Of a DNA stretch of 64,000 nucleotides, positions 50,698 through 58,052 are shown one piece after another. How positions within the stretch are numbered: position 1 is the first letter of the stretch; each line of letters starts with the position of its first letter. The notes below the pieces were generated by a model. It ran no database searches. It saw only the letters and a program-made list of their open reading frames with translations, and was not told the DNA's origin. The DNA comes from ZC4RG30 sp046347045 (GTDB lineage Bacteria; Pseudomonadota; Gammaproteobacteria; Steroidobacterales; Steroidobacteraceae): positions 124,001 to 188,000 of the forward strand of contig JAXMGX010000004.1 of the NCBI GenBank assembly GCA_046347045.1, in the 5' to 3' direction. Made by a program: the position numbers and the translations under genes.

Positions 50698-51351
50698 ATG
50701 GGCGTATATACACACTCAAGTGGTAGCTGGCTGTCGCGTCGCGGCACCTTCCTCATCGCGCTGGTGCTTTTCCACCTGCTGCTGTTCTGGGGTTTGAAGA
50801 GCGGTTTCGCTGTCCGACTCCTCGAGTCGATTACCGAACCCATCAAGGTCGAGATCGTCCAGGAAGCACCCAAGGACGAACCGCCGCCGCCGCCGCCGCC
50901 GCCGAAGATGGAACTGCCGCCGGTCGAAGTGCCGCCGCCGGTCATCGACATCACCGTCCCGGTGGATGCACCGCCTTCGAACGCGATCAGCAACGTCACT
51001 GACCGGCCGCAGCCGCCTGCGCCGCCGCCGCCGCCGCCGCCGCCCCGTCAGGTGGTGCGCACCGCGCTCAAACTCAATCCCAAGTCCTCGCAGCCCAATG
51101 TCGACGACTACTACCCCGAGACTTCCCGTCGCCTGGAAGAAGAGGGTGTGGCCAAGATCAAGGTCTGCGTGGACACCAAGGGAAGGGTCAAGACGGCCGA
51201 GGTTGAAGAGGGCTCGGGCTTCGCTCGTCTGGACGAGGCAGGAATGAAGGTGGCCAAGCTGCTGAAATTCACGCCTCCCACTATCGATGGTCAGGCCGTG
51301 GACGATGCCTGCGGCACCGTGCCGATCCGCTTCAAGTTGCCCAATAAATAG
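50698..51351 (+). CDS. tonB: TonB energy transducer, general
   Basis: A 217-residue TonB with one N-terminal membrane helix (about residues 17-36), two extreme proline runs (residues about 61-85 and 102-117, coded by CCG repeats) and a C-terminal domain (DDYYPETSRRLEEEGVAKIKV through GTVPIRFKLPN). Two Cys residues in the C-terminal domain (IKVCVDTKG and VDDACGTV) may form a disulfide. First gene of a tonB-exbB-exbD1-exbD2 locus as in Xanthomonas, which there serves several outer-membrane receptors. It probably energises the receptor at 12790 and others outside the window. Confidence 0.93.
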   Translation: MGVYTHSSGSWLSRRGTFLIALVLFHLLLFWGLKSGFAVRLLESITEPIKVEIVQEAPKDEPPPPPPPPKMELPPVEVPPPVIDITVPVDAPPSNAISNVTDRPQPPAPPPPPPPPRQVVRTALKLNPKSSQPNVDDYYPETSRRLEEEGVAKIKVCVDTKGRVKTAEVEEGSGFARLDEAGMKVAKLLKFTPPTIDGQAVDDACGTVPIRFKLPNK

Positions 51352-51415
51352 ATAGCGTTCTTTAACTTCAACTTCCCGTTTCGTACGGGCGCCTGCTCAG
51401 TAATCGAGGATACAA

Positions 51416-52162
51416 ATGGAAAACGAAGTCGCGGCCGCCGCTGCCACCACCCCGCCAGCGAACCTTTACGGCATCGAGCACATGTTCCGTGAAGGCAATT
51501 TCATGACGTACCTGATCGGGGGTGTGCTGCTGCTCATGTCCCTGATCTCCTGGTACATCACCTTCGTCAAGCTCTGGGACCAGCACCAGCTCGGCAAGGC
51601 TGCCAAGCGCATCGAGAAGAACTTCTGGGCCGCCGGCTCGGCACGTGAAGGCGCCGAGCGCCTGCCGAAGGATGACGATTTCCGCGTCATCGCCGATTCG
51701 GCCATCCGCGCCGCCGCCCATCACGAAGGCCGCCTGGGCGACCGCATCAGCCTGCGCGACTGGGTCGACATGGCCCTCACCCGCGCCGTCGACAACCTCA
51801 ACGGCAAGATGGCCAACGGTCTGTCGTTCCTGGCCACCGTCGGCTCCACGGCGCCGTTCGTCGGACTGATCGGCACCGTGTACGGCATTCTGAACGCGCT
51901 CATCAAGATCGGTCTGGCGGGTCAGCCGTCGATCGACAAGGTGGCCGGCCCCGTCGGCGAGGCGCTCATCATGACCGCCTTCGGTCTGATCGTGGCGGTG
52001 CCCGCGGTGTTCGCCTACAACATCCTGCTGAAGCGCAACAAGGCGATCCAGGACGTGATTCGCGAGTTCACCGGCGACCTGGAAGCCAACCTGATCGGCG
52101 GCGTGAAGCCCGAGATCGCGGCGGCGCGCCCGGCCGCTGCTCCTGCCGCGGCCAAGAAGTAA
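51416..52162 (+). CDS. exbB: ExbB proton-channel subunit
   Basis: A 248-residue inner-membrane protein with three membrane segments. The first is MTYLIGGVLLLMSLISWYI; the other two are in FLATVGSTAPFVGLIGTVYG and DKVAGPVGEALIMTAFGLIV, the conserved pore helices. An Ala/Pro-rich tail ends at PAAAKK. It lies 64 bp after tonB. It is clearly paralogous to the ExbB at 7699, sharing these core motifs. Confidence 0.94.
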   Translation: MENEVAAAAATTPPANLYGIEHMFREGNFMTYLIGGVLLLMSLISWYITFVKLWDQHQLGKAAKRIEKNFWAAGSAREGAERLPKDDDFRVIADSAIRAAAHHEGRLGDRISLRDWVDMALTRAVDNLNGKMANGLSFLATVGSTAPFVGLIGTVYGILNALIKIGLAGQPSIDKVAGPVGEALIMTAFGLIVAVPAVFAYNILLKRNKAIQDVIREFTGDLEANLIGGVKPEIAAARPAAAPAAAKK

Positions 52163-52196
52163 CAGACGCTTTCGATTCGACTGAGGGTTAACGACC

Positions 52197-52625
52197 ATGT
52201 CAATGAGTGTTCCGGGAAGTGATACCGACGCCGCAGTGCTGTCGGAGATCAACACCACGCCGCTGGTCGACGTGATGCTGGTGATGCTGATCATCTTCCT
52301 GATCACCATTCCGGTGATCGTGCCTTCGGTCAAAGTCGATCTGCCTGAGCCGCGCAACCTGGCCACCCAGACCAAGCCCGAGGACATCCCGGTCTCGATC
52401 GACCGTGATGGCAACGTGTACTGGCGGGGTGGCAAGGTTCCGGATCGCGCCAAGCTGCTGGAACTGATGGTCGAGCAGGCCCGTCTGAACCCGCAGCCCG
52501 AGTTGCATCTGAAGGCCGACCGCAACGCGCGTTACGAGAGCGTGGCGCGCGTGCTGTTCGTCATTCAGCAGTCAGGCCTGCAGAAGGTCGCCTTCCTTAC
52601 CGAGCCCAAGGCCCAGGGCACCTGA
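52197..52625 (+). CDS. exbD1: ExbD proton-coupling subunit, first copy
   Basis: A 142-residue ExbD: cytoplasmic start, membrane helix in LSEINTTPLVDVMLVMLIIF with the essential Asp, and a periplasmic domain with IPVSIDRDGNVYWRGGKV and ELHLKADRNARYESVARVL. Of the two copies here it has the more typical ExbD periplasmic domain. It lies 34 bp after exbB. Confidence 0.93.
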   Translation: MSMSVPGSDTDAAVLSEINTTPLVDVMLVMLIIFLITIPVIVPSVKVDLPEPRNLATQTKPEDIPVSIDRDGNVYWRGGKVPDRAKLLELMVEQARLNPQPELHLKADRNARYESVARVLFVIQQSGLQKVAFLTEPKAQGT

Positions 52626-52650
52626 TTCAAGTTTTCAAGAGAACTATCCC

Positions 52651-53076
52651 ATGGCGATGAAAGTTGGTTCCGGTGGCTCGGATGAGCCGATGTGCGATGT
52701 CAATACGACGCCGCTCATCGACGTGATGCTCGTGCTGCTGGTGATGCTGATCGTGACGCTTCCCACGCAGAACCATGCGGTGAAGCTCGACATGCCGCGT
52801 CCCGATCCGAACAGTGTTCCGCCGCCGCCGGCCGAGATCATCAACATCGAGATCGACTTCGACGGCACCATCGTCTACAACGGTACGCCGGTGCCGAACA
52901 TCGCCACGCTGGACAGCTATTTCCGGCAGGCCGCTGCGAAGCCCGAGCAGCCCGAGATTCACCTGATTCCGAACCGTCGCGCCCGCTACGACGTGGTGGC
53001 GAATGTGATGGCTTCGGCGCAGCGCAACAAACTGGTGAAGATGGGCTTCACCAACGTGGCCGAATTCCGCGATTGA
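52651..53076 (+). CDS. exbD2: ExbD-like subunit, second copy
   Basis: A 141-residue ExbD paralogue: MCDVNTTPLIDVMLVLLVML holds the membrane helix and Asp, and the periplasmic part carries PNRRARYDVVANVMASAQR. A longer Pro-rich linker (PDPNSVPPPPAEI) follows the helix. In Xanthomonas a second ExbD is needed for only some iron-uptake tasks, which may apply here. It lies 25 bp after exbD1. Confidence 0.92.
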   Translation: MAMKVGSGGSDEPMCDVNTTPLIDVMLVLLVMLIVTLPTQNHAVKLDMPRPDPNSVPPPPAEIINIEIDFDGTIVYNGTPVPNIATLDSYFRQAAAKPEQPEIHLIPNRRARYDVVANVMASAQRNKLVKMGFTNVAEFRD

Positions 53077-53100
53077 CCCTCGAAGGGTAGGACGCGGCCT

Positions 53101-53122
53101 ACGGGGGCTTTTCAGCCCCCGT
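53101..53122 (+). terminator. Stem-loop after exbD2
   Basis: ACGGGGGCT (53101-53109) pairs with AGCCCCCGT (53114-53122), loop TTTC. No U-tract follows, so it may attenuate rather than end transcription before the TPR gene. Confidence 0.5.
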
Positions 53123-53204
53123 TCAGCAGGTTGTGATACACCTGCACCAGACAGACAGATTTCCGGCAAAGTCGCCTATGAGCAAGTCGAGCAAGGGGTC
53201 CTGC

Positions 53205-54431
53205 ATGTCCAAGTCTCTGTTTCCGGCCGTTGCTGCGGCCGTCGCTCTGGCCGCCAGTGTGGCGGGCTCCGCTGTTTCGATGGCTGCGGAAGCCCAGCAA
53301 CCCTCCAAGGCTGCCGCCAAGATCCTGAAGGCGGCAAATGACGCCTACAAGGCCAAGAACTGGAATGAATGCGTAAAGAAGGCGCAGGAGGCCAATACGG
53401 TTGCCGGCCATACGCCATTCGACTCCTTTGTCTCCAATCAGCTGCTTGCCGCCTGCTATCAAAGCCTGGGCAATTCCGCCGAGACCGTGAAGGCCATCGA
53501 GGGCCAGATCGAGTCGGGCTTCATGGCCCCGGCCGAACAGCTGAAGTTCACCAAGGTCCTGGCGGTGAGCTACTACCAGCAGAAGAACTACGCCAAGGCC
53601 GTCGACCTCGGGCAGCGCGTCATCAAGGCCGGTGGCGGCGATGCCGACACCTACGTCATCGTGGGCCAGGGCCTGTACCTGCAGAACAAGTACGGTGAAG
53701 CCGCCAAGTTCATCGGCGACTACATCAAGGAGCAGGAATCCAAGGGCCAGACGCCCAAGGAACAGACGCTGATCCTGCTGCGCAGCGCTTACGAGCGCGG
53801 CGACAACACCGCAGGCTCCGCCGATGTGCTCGAGAAGCTGGTGATGTACTACCCGAAGAAGGAGTACTGGAACAACCTGCTGTACTCGGTGCGCAAGCTG
53901 AAGCTGACCGATCGCCAGACGCTGCAGGTGTATCGACTGATGATCGCCACGCAGACCATGCAGCAGGCCAGCGACTACTCCGAAATGGCGGAACTGGCCA
54001 TCAGCGGCGGCAATCCCGGCGAAGCGCAGAAGGTCCTGGAAGCCGCCAATGCCGCCAATGTGTTCACCGAGCAGCGCGACAAGGATCGCACCGCGCGCAT
54101 GCTCGCCTCGCTGAAGGACACCACGGCGAAGGATCTGGCGTCGCTGCCCAAGATCGAGGCCGAGGCCAAGACGGCCAAGACCGGCGACGTGGACGTGGCG
54201 CTGGGCAATGCGTATCTGAGCTACGGTCAGAACGACAAGGCCATCGCGGCGTTCAACGCCGGCATTGCCAAGGGCGGCCTGAAGAACCTGCCCGATGCGC
54301 TGCTGTCGCTGGGCATCGCGCAGGTGCGCGCGGGCGACAAGGCCGCCGCGCTGAAGTCCTTCCGTGCGGTGAAGACCGACGATCCGGCCAACACCCGCAT
54401 CGCCAAGCTCTGGTCGCTGTACGTCCAGTAA
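53205..54431 (+). CDS. Periplasmic tetratricopeptide-repeat protein
   Basis: A 408-residue exported protein with a signal peptide (SLFPAVAAAVALAASVAGSAVSMA) followed by TPR-type helical repeats: KILKAANDAYKAKNWNECV, KVLAVSYYQQKNYAKAVDLG, VALGNAYLSYGQNDKAIAAF and DALLSLGIAQVRAGDKAAAL. I chose the ATG at 53205, which has GGGG seven bases upstream; ATG at 53178 lacks a ribosome site. It directly follows the TonB locus and may assist it at the periplasmic side, but no function is established. Confidence 0.82.
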   Translation: MSKSLFPAVAAAVALAASVAGSAVSMAAEAQQPSKAAAKILKAANDAYKAKNWNECVKKAQEANTVAGHTPFDSFVSNQLLAACYQSLGNSAETVKAIEGQIESGFMAPAEQLKFTKVLAVSYYQQKNYAKAVDLGQRVIKAGGGDADTYVIVGQGLYLQNKYGEAAKFIGDYIKEQESKGQTPKEQTLILLRSAYERGDNTAGSADVLEKLVMYYPKKEYWNNLLYSVRKLKLTDRQTLQVYRLMIATQTMQQASDYSEMAELAISGGNPGEAQKVLEAANAANVFTEQRDKDRTARMLASLKDTTAKDLASLPKIEAEAKTAKTGDVDVALGNAYLSYGQNDKAIAAFNAGIAKGGLKNLPDALLSLGIAQVRAGDKAAALKSFRAVKTDDPANTRIAKLWSLYVQ

Positions 54432-54475
54432 GCAAGGGTCCAGCAGGCCAGGGTGCTGTAACCAGGAGACGCGCC

Positions 54476-54958
54476 ATGAGCATCGCGGTGGGAGACAAGG
54501 TACCGGCCGGCAAGTTCAAGATCGCCACCAGCGAAGGACTTGCCGATCTCACCACCGCGCAGCTCTTCGACGGCAAACGGGTGCTGTTCTTCGCAGTGCC
54601 CGGCGCCTTCACGCCCACCTGCGATGCCCGGCATCTGCCGGGCTACATCGAGCAGGCCGATCAGATCCGCGCCAAGGGCATCGACACCATCGCCTGCATG
54701 GCGGTGAACGATGTGTTCGTGATGAAGGCCTGGGGCAAGTCGGCCGGCGCCGGCGACAAAGTACTGATGCTGGCCGATGGCAATGGTGACTACGCGCGAG
54801 CGCTGGGGCTGGCGCTCGATGCCAGCGGCTTCGGTATGGGGCAGCGCTCGCAGCGGTTCGCCATGGTCGTGAACAACGGCGTGGTGGAACAGCTCCACGT
54901 GGAGAAGGGCGGCGAGTTCAAGGTTTCCGCCGCCGATTACCTGCTGTCGCGCCTGTAG
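54476..54958 (+). CDS. Peroxiredoxin, Prx5 type
   Basis: A 160-residue thiol peroxidase. The peroxidatic Cys is in FAVPGAFTPTCDARHLPGYI, the Prx5/AHP1 signature. No second conserved Cys is visible near the usual resolving position (a Cys in DTIACMAVN is shared by many members), so reduction by an external thiol or glutaredoxin is likely. Cytoplasmic. Convergent with etfA; the hairpin at 54973-54992 lies between the two. Confidence 0.93.
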   Translation: MSIAVGDKVPAGKFKIATSEGLADLTTAQLFDGKRVLFFAVPGAFTPTCDARHLPGYIEQADQIRAKGIDTIACMAVNDVFVMKAWGKSAGAGDKVLMLADGNGDYARALGLALDASGFGMGQRSQRFAMVVNNGVVEQLHVEKGGEFKVSAADYLLSRL

Positions 54959-54972
54959 GCGCGACGCTTCCC

Positions 54973-54992
54973 CGGGCCTTTCCCTAGGCCCG
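54973..54992. terminator. Hairpin between convergent peroxiredoxin and etfA genes
   Basis: CGGGCCT (54973-54979) and AGGCCCG (54986-54992), loop TTCCCT, overlapping the etfA stop. Without a U-tract, its role as a terminator is uncertain. Confidence 0.4.
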
Positions 54993-55925
54993 TGCCTTGA
55001 TCGCCGCTGTGAGCTGCGGCAATACCTCGAACAGATCGGCCACCAGGCCATAGTCGGCCGCCTCGAAGATGGGCGCATCGGCATCCTTGTTGATGGCGAT
55101 GATGGTGCGGGCGTCCTTGATGCCCGTCATGTGCTGGATGGCTCCGGAGATGCCCACGGCGATGTACAGCTCCGGCGCGATGATCTTGCCCGTCTGGCCC
55201 ACCTGCAGGTCGTTGGGCGCGTAACCGGCGTCCACCGCCGCGCGCGAGGCGCCGACGGCGGCGCCCAGTGTGTCGGCGAGCTGGTAGATGAGCTGGAACT
55301 TCTCGGCGCTGCCCAGCGCCCGCCCGCCCGATACCACCCGCCGCGCCGACTGCAGATCGGGGCGGTCGCCGCCGGAGGCGGCAAGCCCTGCGAAGCGGGT
55401 GTGGCTGGTGGCGGGCGCCTCGGTGGCGCGCGATTCCACGGCGGCGGCGCCGTCTTCGGCCACGGTGTCGAAGGAGGCGATGCGCACGGTGCCAAGCATC
55501 AACGGCTCGGCCACCTCGACGGTGAGGATGGCATTGCCCGCGTAGATGGGGCGACGGAAACGCGTGGGGGATTCCACGGCCATGATGTCGCTGAGCATCG
55601 GCGCATCCACCAGCGCGGCAACACGGGGCAGCAGGTCCTTGCCGAAGGTGGTGGAGGGGGCGAACACATGCGTGTAGTCGCGGGCCAGGCGCGCCACCTG
55701 CGGCGCAATCACCGCGGCCAGCGCGTGGTCATTGGCTTCGGAGTCGAAGGCCAGCACGCGCGTGACGCCGGCCAGTTTGGCCGCAGAGGCTGCGATGGCC
55801 GCGATGCCGTTGCCGAACACGGCGACGTCGATGCTGGCGCCGGCAAGCTGGCTGGCGCAGCGCACGCACTTGGAGGTGGCGTCGAGCGAGGCGCCGTATT
55901 CGGCGATGACGAGTACCCGCGACAT
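54984..55925 (-). CDS. etfA: Electron transfer flavoprotein alpha subunit
   Basis: A 313-residue subunit that, with EtfB, carries electrons from acyl-CoA dehydrogenases to ETF-quinone oxidoreductase. The FAD domain is complete: RVVSGGRALGSAEKFQLIYQ, GASRAAVDAGYAPNDLQVGQ, TGKIIAPELYIAVGISGAIQH (core PELYIAVGISGAIQH) and INKDADAPIFEAADYGLVADL. The ATG at 55925 shares one base with the etfB TAA stop. No dehydrogenase gene lies beside it. Confidence 0.97.
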   Translation of the reverse strand: MSRVLVIAEYGASLDATSKCVRCASQLAGASIDVAVFGNGIAAIAASAAKLAGVTRVLAFDSEANDHALAAVIAPQVARLARDYTHVFAPSTTFGKDLLPRVAALVDAPMLSDIMAVESPTRFRRPIYAGNAILTVEVAEPLMLGTVRIASFDTVAEDGAAAVESRATEAPATSHTRFAGLAASGGDRPDLQSARRVVSGGRALGSAEKFQLIYQLADTLGAAVGASRAAVDAGYAPNDLQVGQTGKIIAPELYIAVGISGAIQHMTGIKDARTIIAINKDADAPIFEAADYGLVADLFEVLPQLTAAIKARA

Positions 55926-56671
55926 TAGAGGAGTCCTTTCGCCGCCAGCTGCGACACCAGTTCGTTCACGTCTTTGACCACGATGCCCTTCTGGCGCATG
56001 GCGGGTGGTGCGTAGTGCACGGCCTTCATGCGCGTGCGTGGCGTGACGCCCAGCGCGGCGGGGGTGAGGGTTTCCAGCGGCTTTTTCTTGGCCTTGATGA
56101 TGTCGGGCAGCTTCACGAAGCGCGGTTCGTTGAGGCGCAGGTCGGTGGTGATCACCGCCGGCAGGTCGACCTCCAGCGTCTCCAGGCCGGCGTCGACTTC
56201 GCGCGTGACGCGCGCGGTGTTGCCGTTGATCTCGACCTTCGAGGCGAAGGTGGTCTGCGGGCGATCCCACAGGCCAGCCAGCATCTGGCCGGTCTGGTTG
56301 TTGTCGTCGTCGATGGCCTGTTTGCCGAGCAGCACCAGCAGCGGCTGCTCGCGCTCCACCAGCTTCAGCAGCATGCGCGCGGCATCCAGTGGCTCGACGC
56401 CCGTCGCCTCGACCAGCAAGGCGCGGTCGGCGCCCATGGCGAGTGCGGTGCGAAGCTGGTTCTGGACTTCGGCGGGGCCGATCGAGGCCACGACCACTTC
56501 CTCGGCGAATCCCTTTTCCTTCAGGCGCAGCGCCTCTTCGAGCGCGATTTCGTCGAAGGGATTGATGCTCTGCTTGACGCCATCCGTGATGACGCCGCTG
56601 TTATCAGGTTTTACGCGAATTCGAATGTTGTAGTCGACGACGCGTTTTATGCCTACGAGAATGCGTTTCAT
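55925..56671 (-). CDS. etfB: Electron transfer flavoprotein beta subunit
   Basis: A 248-residue AMP-binding subunit. MKRILVGIKRVVDYNIRIRV, SINPFDEIALEEALRLKEKG, VLLGKQAIDDDNNQTGQMLA and the recognition loop VITTDLRLNEPRFVKLPDIIKAKKK (core LRLNEPRFVKLPDI) are standard. First gene of the etfBA pair, divergent from the aminotransferase at 56754. Confidence 0.97.
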   Translation of the reverse strand: MKRILVGIKRVVDYNIRIRVKPDNSGVITDGVKQSINPFDEIALEEALRLKEKGFAEEVVVASIGPAEVQNQLRTALAMGADRALLVEATGVEPLDAARMLLKLVEREQPLLVLLGKQAIDDDNNQTGQMLAGLWDRPQTTFASKVEINGNTARVTREVDAGLETLEVDLPAVITTDLRLNEPRFVKLPDIIKAKKKPLETLTPAALGVTPRTRMKAVHYAPPAMRQKGIVVKDVNELVSQLAAKGLL

Positions 56672-56753
56672 CGTGAAAAATGCGGCTTAATTCCGGGCCG
56701 GGGAGTATACGCGCATCTGGCCCCGGGCCCCCCGCCAAGGCTAAACTTTCCGG

Positions 56754-58040
56754 ATGAAAAGCGAAGCCAGCATCAAGCCCAGCGATGGCCTGAAGAACGT
56801 GCGCTACGAGATCCGCGGCGCGCTGGCCCGCCGGGCCATCGAGCTCGAGCGCCAGGGTTACGAGATCGTCTCGCTGAACATCGGCAACCCGGGTGCCTAT
56901 GGCTTCCGTACCCCCGAGATCCTCCGCCTGGCATTGGTGCAGAATCTGCCGCAGGCAGAAGGTTACTGCTACCAGAAGGGCATCTACCCGGCGCGCGAGG
57001 CCATCCTGCTGCAGCAGCAGAACCGCGGCGTGCGCGGCGGCACGCCCGAGACCATTTTCATCGGCAATGGCACATCCGAGCTGATCGACATGACGCTGCG
57101 CGCACTGCTCAGCGACGGCGACGAGGTGCTGGTGCCGGCGCCCGACTATCCGCTGTGGACCGCCGCGGTCACGCTGAACGGCGGCAAGCCGGTGCACTAT
57201 CCCTGCCGCCCGGAGAACGGCTTCCTGCCCGATCCGGCCGATGTCGAGGCGCTGATCACGCCGCGCACGCGCGCGCTGGTGGTCATCAATCCGAACAATC
57301 CCACCGGCGCGGTGTATTCACGCGAAGTGCTCGAGGGCCTGGCGCGCGTTGCCGAGAAGCACGGTCTGATGGTGTTCTCCGACGAGATCTACGACGGCAT
57401 CACCTACGAGAACACGCCCTTCGTGCCCATTGCCTCGCTGGTGAGCGACACGCTGTGCGCCACGCTGTCTGGTCTGTCGAAGGTGTATCGTGCCGCGGGC
57501 TATCGCGTGGGCTGGGTGAGTTTCTCGGGCGCCACGCAGCGCGCCACCGAATACCTTGCGGCGGTAGAGCTGTTGAGCTCCATGCGCATGTGCAGCAACG
57601 TGCCGGCGCAGTACGCCGTGCACAGCGCACTCGGCGGTTACCAGAGCATCAAGGACCTCACCAGCCCGGGCGGCCGGTTGTACGAATCGCGCCGCGCGGT
57701 GATCGAGGGCGTGAAGCGCAGCAAGTACCTCACGCTCACCGCGCCCGCGGGCGCGCTGTATGCCTTCATCGGCGTGCGTGAGGATGCGCTGCCGGGCTTC
57801 AACGACGCGCAGTTCGCGCTCGAACTGCTCGAAGAGAAGCATGTGCTGGTGACGCCGGGCAGCGCGTTCAACGTGCCGTACCGCAATCACTTCCGCATCA
57901 CCATGCTGCCAGATGCAGCAACGATCACGACGGTGTTCGAACGCATCGAGGCGCAACTGGATTCCTGGTCCGCGCGCCACACGCAGCCCGCGCCCGTGAA
58001 TTCGCCGCGCCTGGTCGAGGCGTCCGGCCGCTTCAAGTAA
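56754..58040 (+). CDS. alaA: Alanine-type PLP aminotransferase (AlaA-like)
   Basis: A 428-residue fold I aminotransferase of the AlaA/alanine-glutamate group. VSLNIGNPGAYGFRTPEIL, SELIDMTLRALLSDGDEVLVP, VVINPNNPTGAVYSREVLEG and the PLP-Lys motif SGLSKVYRAAGYRVGWVSF are seen, with FRITMLPD near the end. AlaA makes alanine from pyruvate and glutamate. The C-terminal ~25 residues form a Pro-rich extension. It precedes the nuclease gene by 12 bp, though the two are probably functionally unrelated. Confidence 0.9.
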   Translation: MKSEASIKPSDGLKNVRYEIRGALARRAIELERQGYEIVSLNIGNPGAYGFRTPEILRLALVQNLPQAEGYCYQKGIYPAREAILLQQQNRGVRGGTPETIFIGNGTSELIDMTLRALLSDGDEVLVPAPDYPLWTAAVTLNGGKPVHYPCRPENGFLPDPADVEALITPRTRALVVINPNNPTGAVYSREVLEGLARVAEKHGLMVFSDEIYDGITYENTPFVPIASLVSDTLCATLSGLSKVYRAAGYRVGWVSFSGATQRATEYLAAVELLSSMRMCSNVPAQYAVHSALGGYQSIKDLTSPGGRLYESRRAVIEGVKRSKYLTLTAPAGALYAFIGVREDALPGFNDAQFALELLEEKHVLVTPGSAFNVPYRNHFRITMLPDAATITTVFERIEAQLDSWSARHTQPAPVNSPRLVEASGRFK

Positions 58041-58052
58041 GTTGAGGCTGCC

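Noticed and set aside
50880..51055. Runs of CCG triplets that look like a microsatellite
   Set aside because: They code the proline-rich periplasmic spacer of TonB in frame, which is expected for the family.
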